Positions 25,231-33,613 of a stretch of DNA of 64,000 nucleotides are shown one piece after another; the first letter of the stretch is position 1; the number at the start of each line of letters is the position of its first letter. The notes beneath the pieces are model-generated. The model did not search any database. It saw only the letters and a program-made list of their open reading frames with translations, and was not told where the DNA came from. The stretch comes from CAZSXU01 sp964610505 (GTDB lineage Bacteria > Arandabacterota > Arandabacteria > JAGLYR01): assembly GCA_964610505.1 (NCBI GenBank), contig CAZSXU010000010.1:57304-121303 (forward strand), given 5' to 3'. Position numbers and translations under genes: made by a program.

Positions 25231-25935
25231 TTGTTGGCTAACGGACGCAGGAAACCTGAACCGGAAGAAGACAAACTCGTCGCAACGTATCTGGCCGTCA
25301 GAAATTACGCCGTCCATCACCGTTCGGCGCTTCTTCTCATTGCCGCTGCAGTGCTTGTGGGGGTCGTCGTTTCGGCGCTGGTGGCCAATTCCCGCGCCAA
25401 GACGCGCCACGAGATCGAGGTCCAGATCTCAGAAGCCGTATTTCTCATTCAGGCCATGCAGCATGAACGCGGGGCCCTGATGCTGGAATCCATTCTCGAA
25501 AGGCATCCCGGGGGAGACCTGGGCGCCGATATTCGGTATCACCTGGCCAGTGCCCAATTTCTCGCAGGAAACACCCGCCGGGCCCTGGAGCTCTATAACG
25601 ACATGGTCGCCAGGGGGCCTAAGGATCCGCTCCGCAGATTCAGCGCGCGCGAGGCCATTGCTCAGTGCCACGAAGCCGAAGGCCAATTCGCGGTAGCCGC
25701 CGAAACCTACGAGAAACTCGTCTCCGAGGCCCCGGACAATGCCGCCGGCCCACTGGCCCTGGCCAATGCGGCCCGCTGCTATGAGAAGGCGGGCAACCTG
25801 GCTGCCGCAAAGCGCGTGGCCCACCGTCTGCAGGAGGAATTCCCGGAAAACCAACACTGGCAGCGGGAGGGTACACGCCTGGCCGCTCGTATCGCTGTCC
25901 TGGAGGCGTCTGAAGGGGAATTCAGCGCGCAATAG
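25231..25935 (+). CDS. Single-pass membrane TPR protein (YfgM-like)
   Basis: About 233 residues. A short basic cytoplasmic lead is followed by a TM helix (LLLIAAAVLVGVVVSALVA, near 30-50), then TPR-type helices to the end: ADIRYHLASAQFLAGNTRRA, AREAIAQCHEAEGQFAVAAE, LANAARCYEKAGNLAAAKRV. The layout matches YfgM and other TPR_21-type envelope proteins that assist secretion or outer-membrane protein assembly. The start is a TTG at 25231 or 25234; AGGGGG lies a few bases upstream and suits 25234 better. It is transcribed divergently from the phosphatase gene. Confidence 0.75.
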   Translation: MLANGRRKPEPEEDKLVATYLAVRNYAVHHRSALLLIAAAVLVGVVVSALVANSRAKTRHEIEVQISEAVFLIQAMQHERGALMLESILERHPGGDLGADIRYHLASAQFLAGNTRRALELYNDMVARGPKDPLRRFSAREAIAQCHEAEGQFAVAAETYEKLVSEAPDNAAGPLALANAARCYEKAGNLAAAKRVAHRLQEEFPENQHWQREGTRLAARIAVLEASEGEFSAQ

Positions 25936-25950
25936 GGATATACGTCGTGA

Positions 25951-25981
25951 CAAAGGGTCTCCTTGCCAGGGAGGCCCTTTG
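25951..25981. terminator. Terminator hairpin after the TPR gene
   Basis: CAAAGGGTCTCC and GGAGGCCCTTTG form 12 pairs (one G-U) around a seven-base loop, 15 bases after the stop codon. The terminal AAA/TTT ends give a short T run on either strand. Confidence 0.6.
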
Positions 25982-26008
25982 GCTTGCCCCGCCTGAAGTA
26001 CGTATAAT
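25979..26008 (+). promoter_or_regulatory. Strong promoter-like site in a convergent intergenic region
   Basis: TTGGCT and a perfect TATAAT are 18 bases apart. The -10 box is part of an AT-rich palindrome ATAATA-TG-TATTAT. No plus-strand gene follows; the next 120 bases can form small hairpins (GTCG..CGAC and AGTGG..CCACT) before running antisense into lptE. Confidence 0.4.
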
Positions 26009-26135
26009 ATGTATTATGTAAAGTCGCAGCCACGACAAATAGTGGCAAGCCCCTCGGCTCACCACTCCCTACCGTGATCTCGCATTGTTGATCTCTCGCT
26101 ACTGAGGACCGTCATACGCCTGCGGAACGTGGCCC

Positions 26136-26696
26136 TCACCAGCCTCCGACGGTCTTGGCGACAAGCTCCCTGGCGAGTTTGTCGACGGCGGTCTCTCTCG
26201 CGCCGTCTTCGCTCGTGGAAGCCTCTTCCGTTTGTGTGGCGTCGGAAGCGGCGATTGCCGACGGATCCAGGGTGTACGTGGCCCAGGCGCTCAAATCATC
26301 GTCGCTCCAGAGAGTCTTGGTGCTCTTGCGGTCCTCGTATTCAACCCTGGTAACGATCTCGAGTTTGTACTCTGTCACGGTGCCCTGGGCGTCGAAGGAA
26401 AACGGGATTCTGCGGTAGTCGACGATGGTGCCCCAGAGAATGGACTCGGCCTCTGGCTCGGCGACCACGGCGAGGTGGTTGTCGGCCACGAAGGCGTCGA
26501 CCACGGCTCGGGTGACCGTCTCCTCGAGGCCATGCTCAAGCGTTTGGTTGGCGAAGAGCGGGACGGCGATCGACTTGAGGTTTGTCCCTCCGGTGGCCGA
26601 GGTCGAGTAGTAACCGCAGCCGCCGGCTGTGAGGAACGGGAGGACAAGAGCGAGCGAAAAGAGATGCCTAGCGACTGACAGGGTCGTATTCCGCAC
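26136..26696 (-). CDS. lptE: LPS-assembly lipoprotein LptE
   Basis: 186 residues with a lipoprotein signal (LALVLPFLTAGGC, Cys at about residue 27) followed by GYYSTSA. The rest matches the LptE/LptE-like family: SIAVPLFANQTLEHGLEETVTRAVVDAF, which I cite only in part (IAVPLFANQTLEHGLEE), and a middle WGTIVDYRRIPFSFDA strand. LptE plugs the LptD barrel and helps insert LPS into the outer leaflet. A GTG at 26696 overlaps the 3' end of the upstream regulator gene by 29 bases; no ATG is available before the lipobox. LptD is not in the window. Confidence 0.82.
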   Translation of the reverse strand: MRNTTLSVARHLFSLALVLPFLTAGGCGYYSTSATGGTNLKSIAVPLFANQTLEHGLEETVTRAVVDAFVADNHLAVVAEPEAESILWGTIVDYRRIPFSFDAQGTVTEYKLEIVTRVEYEDRKSTKTLWSDDDLSAWATYTLDPSAIAASDATQTEEASTSEDGARETAVDKLARELVAKTVGGW

Positions 26697-28101
26697 CGGC
26701 GATTTCCTTCCGAAGATCGTAGAGCTTCATCCGGTAGCGGAGCTTATCACGGTTCATGCCCAGGAGCAAGGCGGTTTTCGTCTGGTTCCAATGGGTCAGG
26801 GCGGAAGCCGAGAGAATGAGGTTCTTTTCGAGATCGGCCAGGAGCCCCTCGGCATCGATGCCGGATTCCGGGAACTCGCCGCAAAGAGCCGCCTCGAGCG
26901 GCGTCGCAAGAGGCGCCGCGTTCGGGGCCTCACACGGCCGAAGTCCGAGATTCTGGCTGCGGAGCGTCTCGCCGGACTCGAGCAGGATCGCGCGCTCGAG
27001 CGTATTTCGAAGTTCCCGCACATTTCCCGGCCAGGAGTGCGCCATGAGGAGCTGTTCGGCCTCCTCCGTAAAGCCCGTGAAGGACTTGCCGAAAGAGACG
27101 TTGAATTCGTGCATGAAGTGCCTTGCGAGGATCAGCACGTCCTCTCCCCTCTCTCGAAGCGGGGGAATCACAACGGGCACAACCTTCACGCGGTAGTAGA
27201 GATCCTCTCGGAAGCCGCCCTGCTTGACGGCCGCCTCGAGATCGCGGTTGGTGGCCGAGATGATACGGACGTCTACGCGAATATCTTTGGTCCCGCCCAC
27301 GCGCTTGAAGATCATCCGCTCGAGAACGCGCAAGAGTTTGGCCTGGATCGTCAAGGGCATCTCGCCGATCTCGTCCAGGAAAAGCGTTCCACCGTCGGCG
27401 AGCTCCAGCAGACCCTTCTTCATGCTCTTGGCGTCGGTGAAGGCGCCCCTCTCGTGCCCGAACAACTCGGACTCCAACAGTTCGTCGGGAAGCGACGCGC
27501 AGTTCAGATCCATGAACGCCCCGGCCCGGCGGGGACTCAAGTTATGAATCACGTGCGCCACGAGTTCTTTCCCGGTTCCACTCTCCCCCTCCACAAGCAC
27601 GCTGGTCGTATTCGATCGGGCAACCTGCTCGATCATGGAAAGGACGCGGCGCATCTTCTCGCTCTCGCCGACGATGACGTCCGCGTCGTACTGCTTCTGG
27701 TGCTTCCGGCGCCAGTGGGACAGTTCCATGGTCAGCCGGTGAGAATCCATCGCCTTGCGGATGGACATCAGCAACTGTTCGATGTTCAGCGGCTTGGGGA
27801 TGTAGTCGAAGGCACCCAGCTTCATGGCCTCGACGGCCGACTCCACCTCCCCATGGGCGGTGATCATGATGACGGTGATCTCCTGGGCGATCTTCTTGAT
27901 TTCCTCAAGGACGGCGGTTCCCTTGAGATCGGGAAGCCTCAGGTCCAGGAGAACGATATCCGGGAGAAACTCGTTGCATATTTCGAGCCCCCGCTCGCCG
28001 GTTGCGGCGGTACGGACTTCGAAGTCCTCATCTTCCAGAGTCTGCGCCAGAAAGTGCCGGATGGTCGCCTGGTCGTCGACGACGAGGATGCTGGGTCGCA
28101 T
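26668..28101 (-). CDS. NtrC-family sigma-54-dependent response regulator (second copy)
   Basis: 477 residues. Receiver: VVDDQ, phospho-Asp in VLLDLRLPDLKG, and PKPL as the Lys loop. AAA+ domain: Walker A GESGTGKE, contact loop ELFGHERGAFTDA, Walker B LFLDEIGEMP, FREDLYYRVKVVPV. The C-terminal Fis-type helix (TALLLGMNRDKLRYRMKLY) is shorter than usual. The ATG at 28101 follows GAAGGAAC. The upstream histidine kinase gene ends 15 bases before it, so kinase and regulator form a pair. Like the first copy it has GAFTDA. Confidence 0.92.
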   Translation of the reverse strand: MRPSILVVDDQATIRHFLAQTLEDEDFEVRTAATGERGLEICNEFLPDIVLLDLRLPDLKGTAVLEEIKKIAQEITVIMITAHGEVESAVEAMKLGAFDYIPKPLNIEQLLMSIRKAMDSHRLTMELSHWRRKHQKQYDADVIVGESEKMRRVLSMIEQVARSNTTSVLVEGESGTGKELVAHVIHNLSPRRAGAFMDLNCASLPDELLESELFGHERGAFTDAKSMKKGLLELADGGTLFLDEIGEMPLTIQAKLLRVLERMIFKRVGGTKDIRVDVRIISATNRDLEAAVKQGGFREDLYYRVKVVPVVIPPLRERGEDVLILARHFMHEFNVSFGKSFTGFTEEAEQLLMAHSWPGNVRELRNTLERAILLESGETLRSQNLGLRPCEAPNAAPLATPLEAALCGEFPESGIDAEGLLADLEKNLILSASALTHWNQTKTALLLGMNRDKLRYRMKLYDLRKEIAGAEYDPVSR

Positions 28102-28115
28102 CAGATGTTCCTTCC

Positions 28116-29225
28116 TCACTCCTCGTATTGCGGCAGGGCCACCGAGAAGTGGAGCCGATGTCCGGGTGTGCCGGAGACCTCAACGACGCCGCCGTGGGTC
28201 TCAAAGATCTGGGATGCAACGTAGAGCCCCATCTGAGCATCCCAGGTTGGAGAAGATGGATCGAAGGCCTCCGCAAACTTGTGCGAATCCTGCAAAGGAG
28301 TGCTGCAGCGGATGTCCACAACCGCGTATTCTCCGTGAGGAGGTCTCCCTCCCAGCGAGACCTCGATCGACCGACGAGCGGCCTGAATGCGGACCGTGCT
28401 CTCTTCGGTGGCGGCACCGAGCACTCGCTCGAACAATGCCGAGAAGGCACGCGTCAGCTGGTCGCGATCTCCCCGGATCGACGCCGAGAACGGTTCGGCA
28501 TGGAACGAAACGACGAGCTGCCTGGCTTCGAGGATTCCCCGGTGGACGGCCAACGCCTCGCCGAGGCTCTCACGCAAGTTGAAGCGTGAGGGCTTCGCCT
28601 CGCATCGGGTACGAAGGTCCGCCAGGCGCTGGATCATCTCGTTCAGGTTGCTGACTTCCGACAAGACCATGTCGATTGTCTCGCGGTGCCGATCATCGTC
28701 CTTCAGCGCGCGGTCCAAGTACTGAATCCCCGTCGAGATTCCCGTGAGAGGGGTGCGCAGATCGTGCGCGATGGCCGACGCGCAGCGGCCGACGGCCGCG
28801 CAGCCGTCCGACAGGCGGTAGGCGAAGGGCCGGGATCCTCCTGCCTCGCACTCCACCCGCACGGCGAGCGCAAAACAACCGGCCTCCCCCCAGCGAAGAG
28901 GCTGCAGCGTGGCACGGCTCTCACGGCGTCCCTCCGCCGTACAGACAGAAACCGCTTCACTCCAGGGAGACGACCCGTCTCTTGCCCTGGACAGCCACGA
29001 CCGAACCGTCTGTTGATCGAACACGTCCGATTGCAGGAGATTCCCTTCCGAGAAATCCTCACGGGACTTCCCCAGCCAATCCTCGAAAGCCGCGTTGGCC
29101 AGAAATACGGTTCCCGAAGGGTCGCACAAGAACATGGGGTATGGGACGGCGTCCGCGAAGGTGCTCCCGATTCGCCGGAGCGCGGCGACTTGAGATTCGA
29201 GCATTGTCGGTTCAGCCACACTCAT
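28116..29225 (-). CDS. PAS-type histidine kinase with degenerate ATP-binding domain
   Basis: 369 residues, soluble. A PAS-like domain (about 20-125, with FLCDPSGTVFLANAAFEDWLG) is followed by HisKA with SAIAHDLRTPLTGISTG, so the phospho-His is present. The C-terminal domain aligns with HATPase_c (GDRDQLTRAFSALFERVLGA ... ETHGGVVEVSG) but the N-box Asn is lost, the DxGxG box reads RCSTPL, and the GLGL box reads AQMGLYV. It may not bind ATP normally. It could work as a phosphatase, as a dimer partner, or through phosphate from another kinase. It is paired with the sigma-54 regulator directly downstream. Confidence 0.82.
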   Translation of the reverse strand: MSVAEPTMLESQVAALRRIGSTFADAVPYPMFLCDPSGTVFLANAAFEDWLGKSREDFSEGNLLQSDVFDQQTVRSWLSRARDGSSPWSEAVSVCTAEGRRESRATLQPLRWGEAGCFALAVRVECEAGGSRPFAYRLSDGCAAVGRCASAIAHDLRTPLTGISTGIQYLDRALKDDDRHRETIDMVLSEVSNLNEMIQRLADLRTRCEAKPSRFNLRESLGEALAVHRGILEARQLVVSFHAEPFSASIRGDRDQLTRAFSALFERVLGAATEESTVRIQAARRSIEVSLGGRPPHGEYAVVDIRCSTPLQDSHKFAEAFDPSSPTWDAQMGLYVASQIFETHGGVVEVSGTPGHRLHFSVALPQYEE

Positions 29226-29368
29226 GTGGGGTCTCTGGGAGAAGGGGATGTTTGTCGGCCCGGCGCGCCGGGCCGCAGTGCGCTTCTAACCTATGGTCGG
29301 TTCAGGGAGTGCAATGCTTGAGCAAGAATTTGCCAATGAAGGCCAAACTGCCGGAACGGGCTCGGGGG

Positions 29369-30301
29369 TCAAGAATTGCGGTGCCAGGAGACGGTTCGGT
29401 CGAGTCCCTCCTGGAAGGTCACGGTGGGTGAGAATCCGAGAAGCCGCTCGGCTTTGCGGATATCGGCGCGAGAATGACGCACATCTCCCGCCCGGGGCGG
29501 CAGCCGCTTCGGCTCGGGACGCACGCCGGTCAGCCGCCCGATTCTCTCGAGGAGGTCATTCACGCTGAATTCACTGCCGCAGGCGGCATTGATGACGTTT
29601 CCGGCCGCCGCCTCGGCCTCGGCCGCCAGCAGGTTCGCCTCCACCACGTTGGCGACGTAGGTGAAGTCGCGGGTTTGCTCACCATCACCGTAGATCTCGA
29701 TGGGACCACCCTCAAGGAGTGCTCTCACGAAAAGGGGAACGACGGCCGCGTAGGGCGAGTCGGGGTCCTGGCGAGGGCCGAAGACGTTGAAATAGCGAAG
29801 CGAGACCGTCTCCAGGCCGTAGACATGATAGAAGGCGCGGCAACAATCTTCTCCGGCCACTTTGGAGGCGGCGTACGGCGAACGAACGTCGGTGGGCAGA
29901 TCCTCGTGTTTCGGAGACACGGAGGATTCCCCGTAGGCGGAGGAAGACGCGGCGTAGACGAACCGGCTCGCTCCCGCATCCCGGGCCGCCAGAAGAACGT
30001 TCAGGGTGCCCATCACATTGATTTCCGTGACCCCTTGCGGGTCATCGACGGAACGGGGCACGGATGCGGCGGCGGCCAAGTGAAAGACCCATTCCACGCC
30101 CCGAGAGGCATCCGTCACGGTCTTGAGGTTCCGGATGTCGCCCCGAACCACCTCAATGCGATCATGGAAACCCGCCAGATTCTCCTCCCTGCCCGAAGAG
30201 AAATCGTCGAGAACGCGGACCCGGTGTCCCAGCCCACTCAACGCTTCCGAGAGGTGCGAACCGATGAATCCCGCTCCCCCCGTCACAAGGCATGTTCGCA
30301 T
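29369..30301 (-). CDS. NAD-dependent UDP-sugar epimerase (GalE/WbpP/TviC type)
   Basis: 310-residue short-chain dehydrogenase fold. The NAD-binding motif GGAGFIGSHL is at residues 8-17. The catalytic Ser/Tyr/Lys set is SSSAYG followed by YAASK. The SLRYFNVFGPRQDP and QTRDFTYVANVV segments are typical of extended SDR epimerases acting on UDP-GlcNAc, UDP-Glc or the matching uronic acids. With the adjacent 6-dehydrogenase it probably makes a UDP-hexuronic acid for surface polysaccharide (compare TviB/TviC, WbpA/WbpP). The ATG at 30301 sits directly before the Rossmann fold; the longer frame upstream is not conserved in style. Confidence 0.88.
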   Translation of the reverse strand: MRTCLVTGGAGFIGSHLSEALSGLGHRVRVLDDFSSGREENLAGFHDRIEVVRGDIRNLKTVTDASRGVEWVFHLAAAASVPRSVDDPQGVTEINVMGTLNVLLAARDAGASRFVYAASSSAYGESSVSPKHEDLPTDVRSPYAASKVAGEDCCRAFYHVYGLETVSLRYFNVFGPRQDPDSPYAAVVPLFVRALLEGGPIEIYGDGEQTRDFTYVANVVEANLLAAEAEAAAGNVINAACGSEFSVNDLLERIGRLTGVRPEPKRLPPRAGDVRHSRADIRKAERLLGFSPTVTFQEGLDRTVSWHRNS

Positions 30302-30364
30302 CGTTCGATCGCCCAACGGACCGGTGGCTCCGCTGCTCCGGCTGTGGATCGCGTACAACCGGGT

Positions 30365-31669
30365 TCAAAGTCTGTGAATATGGCTTCCCTCAATCCCCGC
30401 CAGCGCGTTTCTTGTATCGACAATGGTCCTCGCGTTGGCCACCGTCATTTTGTAGTCGAACGCGCTGTGATCCGTGATGATGGTCACGCAATCGTAGTGT
30501 GGAAGAGACGTGGCCGACATCGGCACGGACTGAAGCACGGTCCCATTGGTTTCCAAGCTGGGAACGTACGGATCGCTGTAGGAGACCTCGGTGCCCTTGG
30601 ATTGAAGAATGCGAATGATGTCGAGAGCCGGCGACTCCCTGACGTCGTCAATATCCTTCTTGTAGGCCACGCCCATGATGAGAACCCGGGAACCGCGGAG
30701 ACTCTTGGCAACGTCGTTCAAGGCATCGCCGATCATACCGACGACGTGGTAGGGCATGTTCGCGTTGATCCGTCCCGCAAGCTCGATGAATCGCGCCTCG
30801 AACCCCGTCATTTTTACCTTCCACGAGAGGTAGAACGGATCAATGGGAATGCAGTGCCCCCCCAGCCCGGGCCCCGGGTAGAAAGGCATGAAACCGAAAG
30901 GCTTCGTCGCGGCCGCGTCGATGACCTCCCAGACGTCGATGTTCAGGCGGTGGCACATAAGAGCAATTTCGTTGACGAGGCCGATGTTGACGCTGCGGAA
31001 GGTGTTCTCGAGGAGTTTGACCATCTCGGCCACCTTGGTGGATGAAACCGGAACGACCTTCTTGAGACAAGACTGGTAGAGCATGACGGCGGTCTCGGTG
31101 CATCCGCTCGTCACCCCTCCCACCACCTTGGGGATGTTGCCCGTGATGAACTGCCGGTTTCCCGGGTCCACCCGCTCCGGCGAGAACGCCAGATGAAAGT
31201 CCTTCCCCACCCGAAGGCCCGTCTTCTCGAGACTGGGCAGAATGATCTCTTCCGTCGTTCCCGGGTATGTCGTGCTCTCGAGAATAATCAGCTGCCCCGG
31301 CCGCAGGCGGCCGCTGATCTCATCGACCGCCGAGATGATGTGAGAAACGTCCGGATCCTGCGTCTTTCGAAGCGGGGTCGGAACACAGATGTTGATGGAA
31401 TCCAAATGGGCAATCGCGTCGTACTTACGAGTGGCGCGGAGTTTCTCCTGGCGGACCAGCTTCTGGAGGCGGCCGCCGTCCACATCGGCGATGTAGGATT
31501 CGCCCTTAAGGATCTTCTCGACCTTCCATTCCGCCGGGTCGATCCCCGTGACGTCGAAACCGGCGCTAGCGAACTCCACGGCCAGGGGCAGCCCGACGTA
31601 GCCGATCCCGAGGACGCCGACGCGTGCCTCCCGGTCTTTGATTCGGCGCCTGAGTTCCGATAGGGGCAT
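30365..31669 (-). CDS. UDP-N-acetylglucosamine/mannosamine-type 6-dehydrogenase
   Basis: 434-residue nucleotide sugar dehydrogenase. Rossmann motif GVLGIGYVGLPLAVEFA (about 19-35); ESTTYPGTT; active-site region PGPGLGGHCIPIDPFYL with the catalytic Cys; C-terminal domain VLIMGVAYKKDIDDVRESPA. The GGHCIPIDPFYLSWK wording and TEEIILP fit the UDP-GlcNAc/UDP-ManNAc branch (WbpA, TviB, WecC) better than UDP-glucose dehydrogenase. It oxidises C6 with two NAD+ to give the uronic acid. The ATG at 31669 has GGAG ten bases upstream. An unusual repeat-borne promoter precedes it. Confidence 0.9.
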   Translation of the reverse strand: MPLSELRRRIKDREARVGVLGIGYVGLPLAVEFASAGFDVTGIDPAEWKVEKILKGESYIADVDGGRLQKLVRQEKLRATRKYDAIAHLDSINICVPTPLRKTQDPDVSHIISAVDEISGRLRPGQLIILESTTYPGTTEEIILPSLEKTGLRVGKDFHLAFSPERVDPGNRQFITGNIPKVVGGVTSGCTETAVMLYQSCLKKVVPVSSTKVAEMVKLLENTFRSVNIGLVNEIALMCHRLNIDVWEVIDAAATKPFGFMPFYPGPGLGGHCIPIDPFYLSWKVKMTGFEARFIELAGRINANMPYHVVGMIGDALNDVAKSLRGSRVLIMGVAYKKDIDDVRESPALDIIRILQSKGTEVSYSDPYVPSLETNGTVLQSVPMSATSLPHYDCVTIITDHSAFDYKMTVANARTIVDTRNALAGIEGSHIHRL

Positions 31670-31748
31670 GGGGTGGAATCTCCAATCTGGGTGGGCCATC
31701 GAGCCCGAGAAACGCATCTCCTAGACGTGCAACTCCGTATCCTGTGGA

Positions 31749-31777
31749 AGATTACAGTGTCGGAAACCCATTGTCAA
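31749..31777 (-). promoter_or_regulatory. Promoter for the UDP-sugar genes, -35 inside a tandem repeat
   Basis: On the minus strand, a perfect TTGACA (31777-31772) and TAATCT (31754-31749) are 17 bases apart, with a start near 31742 and about 73 bases of leader. The -35 lies in the last copy of a 38-bp tandem repeat; the -10 lies just outside it. Confidence 0.5.
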
Positions 31778-31868
31778 CGCGATTTCAAATCACAGTGTCG
31801 GAAACCCATTGTCAACGCGATTTCAAGTCACCGTGTCGGAAACCCGTTGTCAACGCGATTTCAAGTCA
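31755..31868. repeat. Three 38-bp tandem direct repeats
   Basis: Copies at 31755-31792, 31793-31830 and 31831-31868. Copies 1 and 2 differ at one base; copy 3 differs at two to four. Each contains TTGTCAACGCGATTTCAA, which on the minus strand is TTGAAATCGCGTTGACAA and so carries a consensus -35 facing the sugar dehydrogenase gene. In the two outer copies the sequence 17 bases further is TGACTT or TGATTT. Confidence 0.97.
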
Positions 31869-31881
31869 GCGAGTGCTCTGC

Positions 31882-32919
31882 CTAGTCTTCTCCCACGACA
31901 CAGATTCGATTCCTCCCCTTGTTCTTCGCTCTGTAGAGGGCCTCATCGGCTTGTCCCAGAAGCACCTCGACCTCCTCCCCATCCTCGGGGTAAGAGGAAA
32001 CGCCGACACTGGCCGTGATCTTGCGAACCTCGCCGGCAAAGGGATGGGATTCCACGGCAGTCCGAATACGTTCGGCCACGATGCTGGCTCCGCGCTTGTC
32101 GGTCTGAGGGAGGATCACCCCGAACTCGTCGCCCCCGTATTTGGCCAGGGTGTCCACGGCCCGAAGTTGGGCCTGGACAATGCCGGAGAAGGCCGTCAGA
32201 AGCCGACTGCCCGCCAGATGACCGTGGAGGTCGTTATACTCCTTCAGGTGATCGATATCCACCATGAGAAAGGAAAAGATCTGCTGGAACCGGTTCGCTC
32301 GCTTGATCTCGCGCCGGACAGCGTCCAGAAGGTATCGGTAGTTGTGCGCTCCCGTCAGATCATCGGTCGTAGACAGCTTACGGAGTCTCTCGAATGAGGA
32401 CTGCTGCTCCAAAGCTTGAAGCCCGACCGAAGCCAGCTGGGACAGATCCGTCAGAGCGAATTGCGGGTCGGATAGGTCTTCTTCGAATACGAGAATCAGG
32501 CATCCGATCGCAGGTGCGGTGTTCTCCAGAGGTGCAACCAGAAGATGCCCCGGGTTGGCTACACCCGGAACGCCGTCTCGCCCCGGGTCGAACAGCGCCG
32601 GATCCGCGGGGAGGGCAAGCGCAAAGGGCTTGGCTTCCCGTATCGCCTTGGCCACGAGATGACCCGGATCAGGAAGTGCCGTGCGGCCGACCTTTGCGGA
32701 CGATCTTTCGAAACGGTGCCTCGTCAGAAAATACTTGGTGACCGGCCGTCCGCCGAGGAAAAGGGCGCCGCCGTCGGCGCGGAAAAGGGCCAGGGAGGCT
32801 TTCAGGAGAGACCGGACAACAGGGTCCGGCTCCTCCTCAGAGCGACTGTAGGCGAACATTTCCCGAACGGCCGCAAGAGCGCCCGTGAGATTCATGTCCA
32901 CATGCCCAGCCTCGGCCAT
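31882..32919 (-). CDS. GGDEF diguanylate cyclase with N-terminal GAF-like domain
   Basis: 345 residues. An N-terminal GAF-like sensor (about 20-170, no TM segment) is linked by a short coiled coil to a GGDEF domain. The active site is KYGGDEFGVILP, with the metal/base site MVDIDHLKEYND upstream. The inhibitory site RxxD is RAVD, five residues before the active-site loop, so product inhibition by c-di-GMP is expected. It makes c-di-GMP from two GTP; the PilZ protein at 11.9 kb is a possible reader. The ATG at 32919 has GAGAGGTG upstream. Confidence 0.92.
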   Translation of the reverse strand: MAEAGHVDMNLTGALAAVREMFAYSRSEEEPDPVVRSLLKASLALFRADGGALFLGGRPVTKYFLTRHRFERSSAKVGRTALPDPGHLVAKAIREAKPFALALPADPALFDPGRDGVPGVANPGHLLVAPLENTAPAIGCLILVFEEDLSDPQFALTDLSQLASVGLQALEQQSSFERLRKLSTTDDLTGAHNYRYLLDAVRREIKRANRFQQIFSFLMVDIDHLKEYNDLHGHLAGSRLLTAFSGIVQAQLRAVDTLAKYGGDEFGVILPQTDKRGASIVAERIRTAVESHPFAGEVRKITASVGVSSYPEDGEEVEVLLGQADEALYRAKNKGRNRICVVGED

Positions 32920-32959
32920 GGATCATCACCTCTCGATGGTACTCCGAGAACGCCGGGCG

Positions 32960-33262
32960 TCATGGTCGGCTCTCGCCATCTTGCCGCCCGTTCTCTCGAT
33001 GTTGAGCCCTCCGCTCCGAGCACAATCCACTGAGTGCGCGCCAGATGGAGCGCGCCGCCAGAGCCAGGGCGGCGACCAGGGCGGCCGGAATGTAGCAAAC
33101 CTGCGCCACCGGCAGATCCCTCTTGTCGCAGAGTTCCCAAAATGCCGCCAGCGCTCGAATCAGCGTCGCCGCCAGAGCAACGAGCACCGCTAGGCGCAGA
33201 ACAAGAGCAATCTGTTCGCCCCGGGTCAGCCCGCCCCAGGAGCCGGTCTGCTTTGGATTCAC
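32960..33262 (-). CDS. Two-TM hypothetical membrane protein
   Basis: 100 residues with two hydrophobic segments, near 18-40 (ALVLRLAVLVALAATLI) and 54-74 (VCYIPAALVAALALAARSI), and a basic hydrophilic tail. A GTG start at 33262 follows GAGGG by about six bases. It lies 40 bases upstream of the diguanylate cyclase on the same strand and probably shares its promoter. I do not recognise the family; a role as membrane partner of the cyclase is only suggested by position. Confidence 0.55.
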   Translation of the reverse strand: MNPKQTGSWGGLTRGEQIALVLRLAVLVALAATLIRALAAFWELCDKRDLPVAQVCYIPAALVAALALAARSIWRALSGLCSERRAQHRENGRQDGESRP

Positions 33263-33377
33263 GGCTAGCCCTCATTCGGCGGGCATCCCCCACCGAAAGA
33301 ATCGGCCGCCGCAGGAAAAACATGAGACGGCAGTGCCGGCGGCCGACGGGTCCCCATCCTCGGTTTCTCCATCCGAC

Positions 33378-33406
33378 ATCATAGCGCCGCCGGCGAACCC
33401 GGTCAA
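33378..33406 (-). promoter_or_regulatory. Promoter for the membrane protein and diguanylate cyclase genes
   Basis: On the minus strand, TTGACC and TATGAT (five of six matches each) are separated by exactly 17 bases, with a start near 33371 and about 110 bases of leader before the GTG at 33262. Confidence 0.6.
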
Positions 33407-33613
33407 GAGAGCTGGGCGGCGGGCCTCTTTCTGGCTTGCCGGGAAGCCGGCGTTCTTATATTGTGGCACAAGTAATGAGGTTAGCAAAGAAGCGAGTCGT
33501 GACTCGGCCTCAACCCGTTGGGTGCCGTTCCCCGGGCGGTCACTGGAGCCTGGAGAGGGGCCGTCGCCACGCCCTCCCGAGGTGCGAGGCCCAGTAAACG
33601 AAGGAGCCGAAGG

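Noticed and set aside
31755..31868. CRISPR array
   Set aside because: The 38-bp units are directly adjacent with no unique spacers between them and no cas genes are present.
31744..32397. 217-residue plus-strand open frame over the 38-bp repeats and the diguanylate cyclase 3' end
   Set aside because: It arises from the repeat not introducing stops and from the antisense of the cyclase gene; residues show no domain and the minus-strand GGDEF gene is unequivocal.
33272..33382. 36-residue frame on the minus strand with one CxxC (CFSCGG), upstream of the two-TM protein
   Set aside because: Its ATG coincides with the -10 box TATGAT of a good 17-bp-spaced promoter, so a transcript from that promoter would start after the ATG; it also lacks a ribosome site and a second Cys pair.
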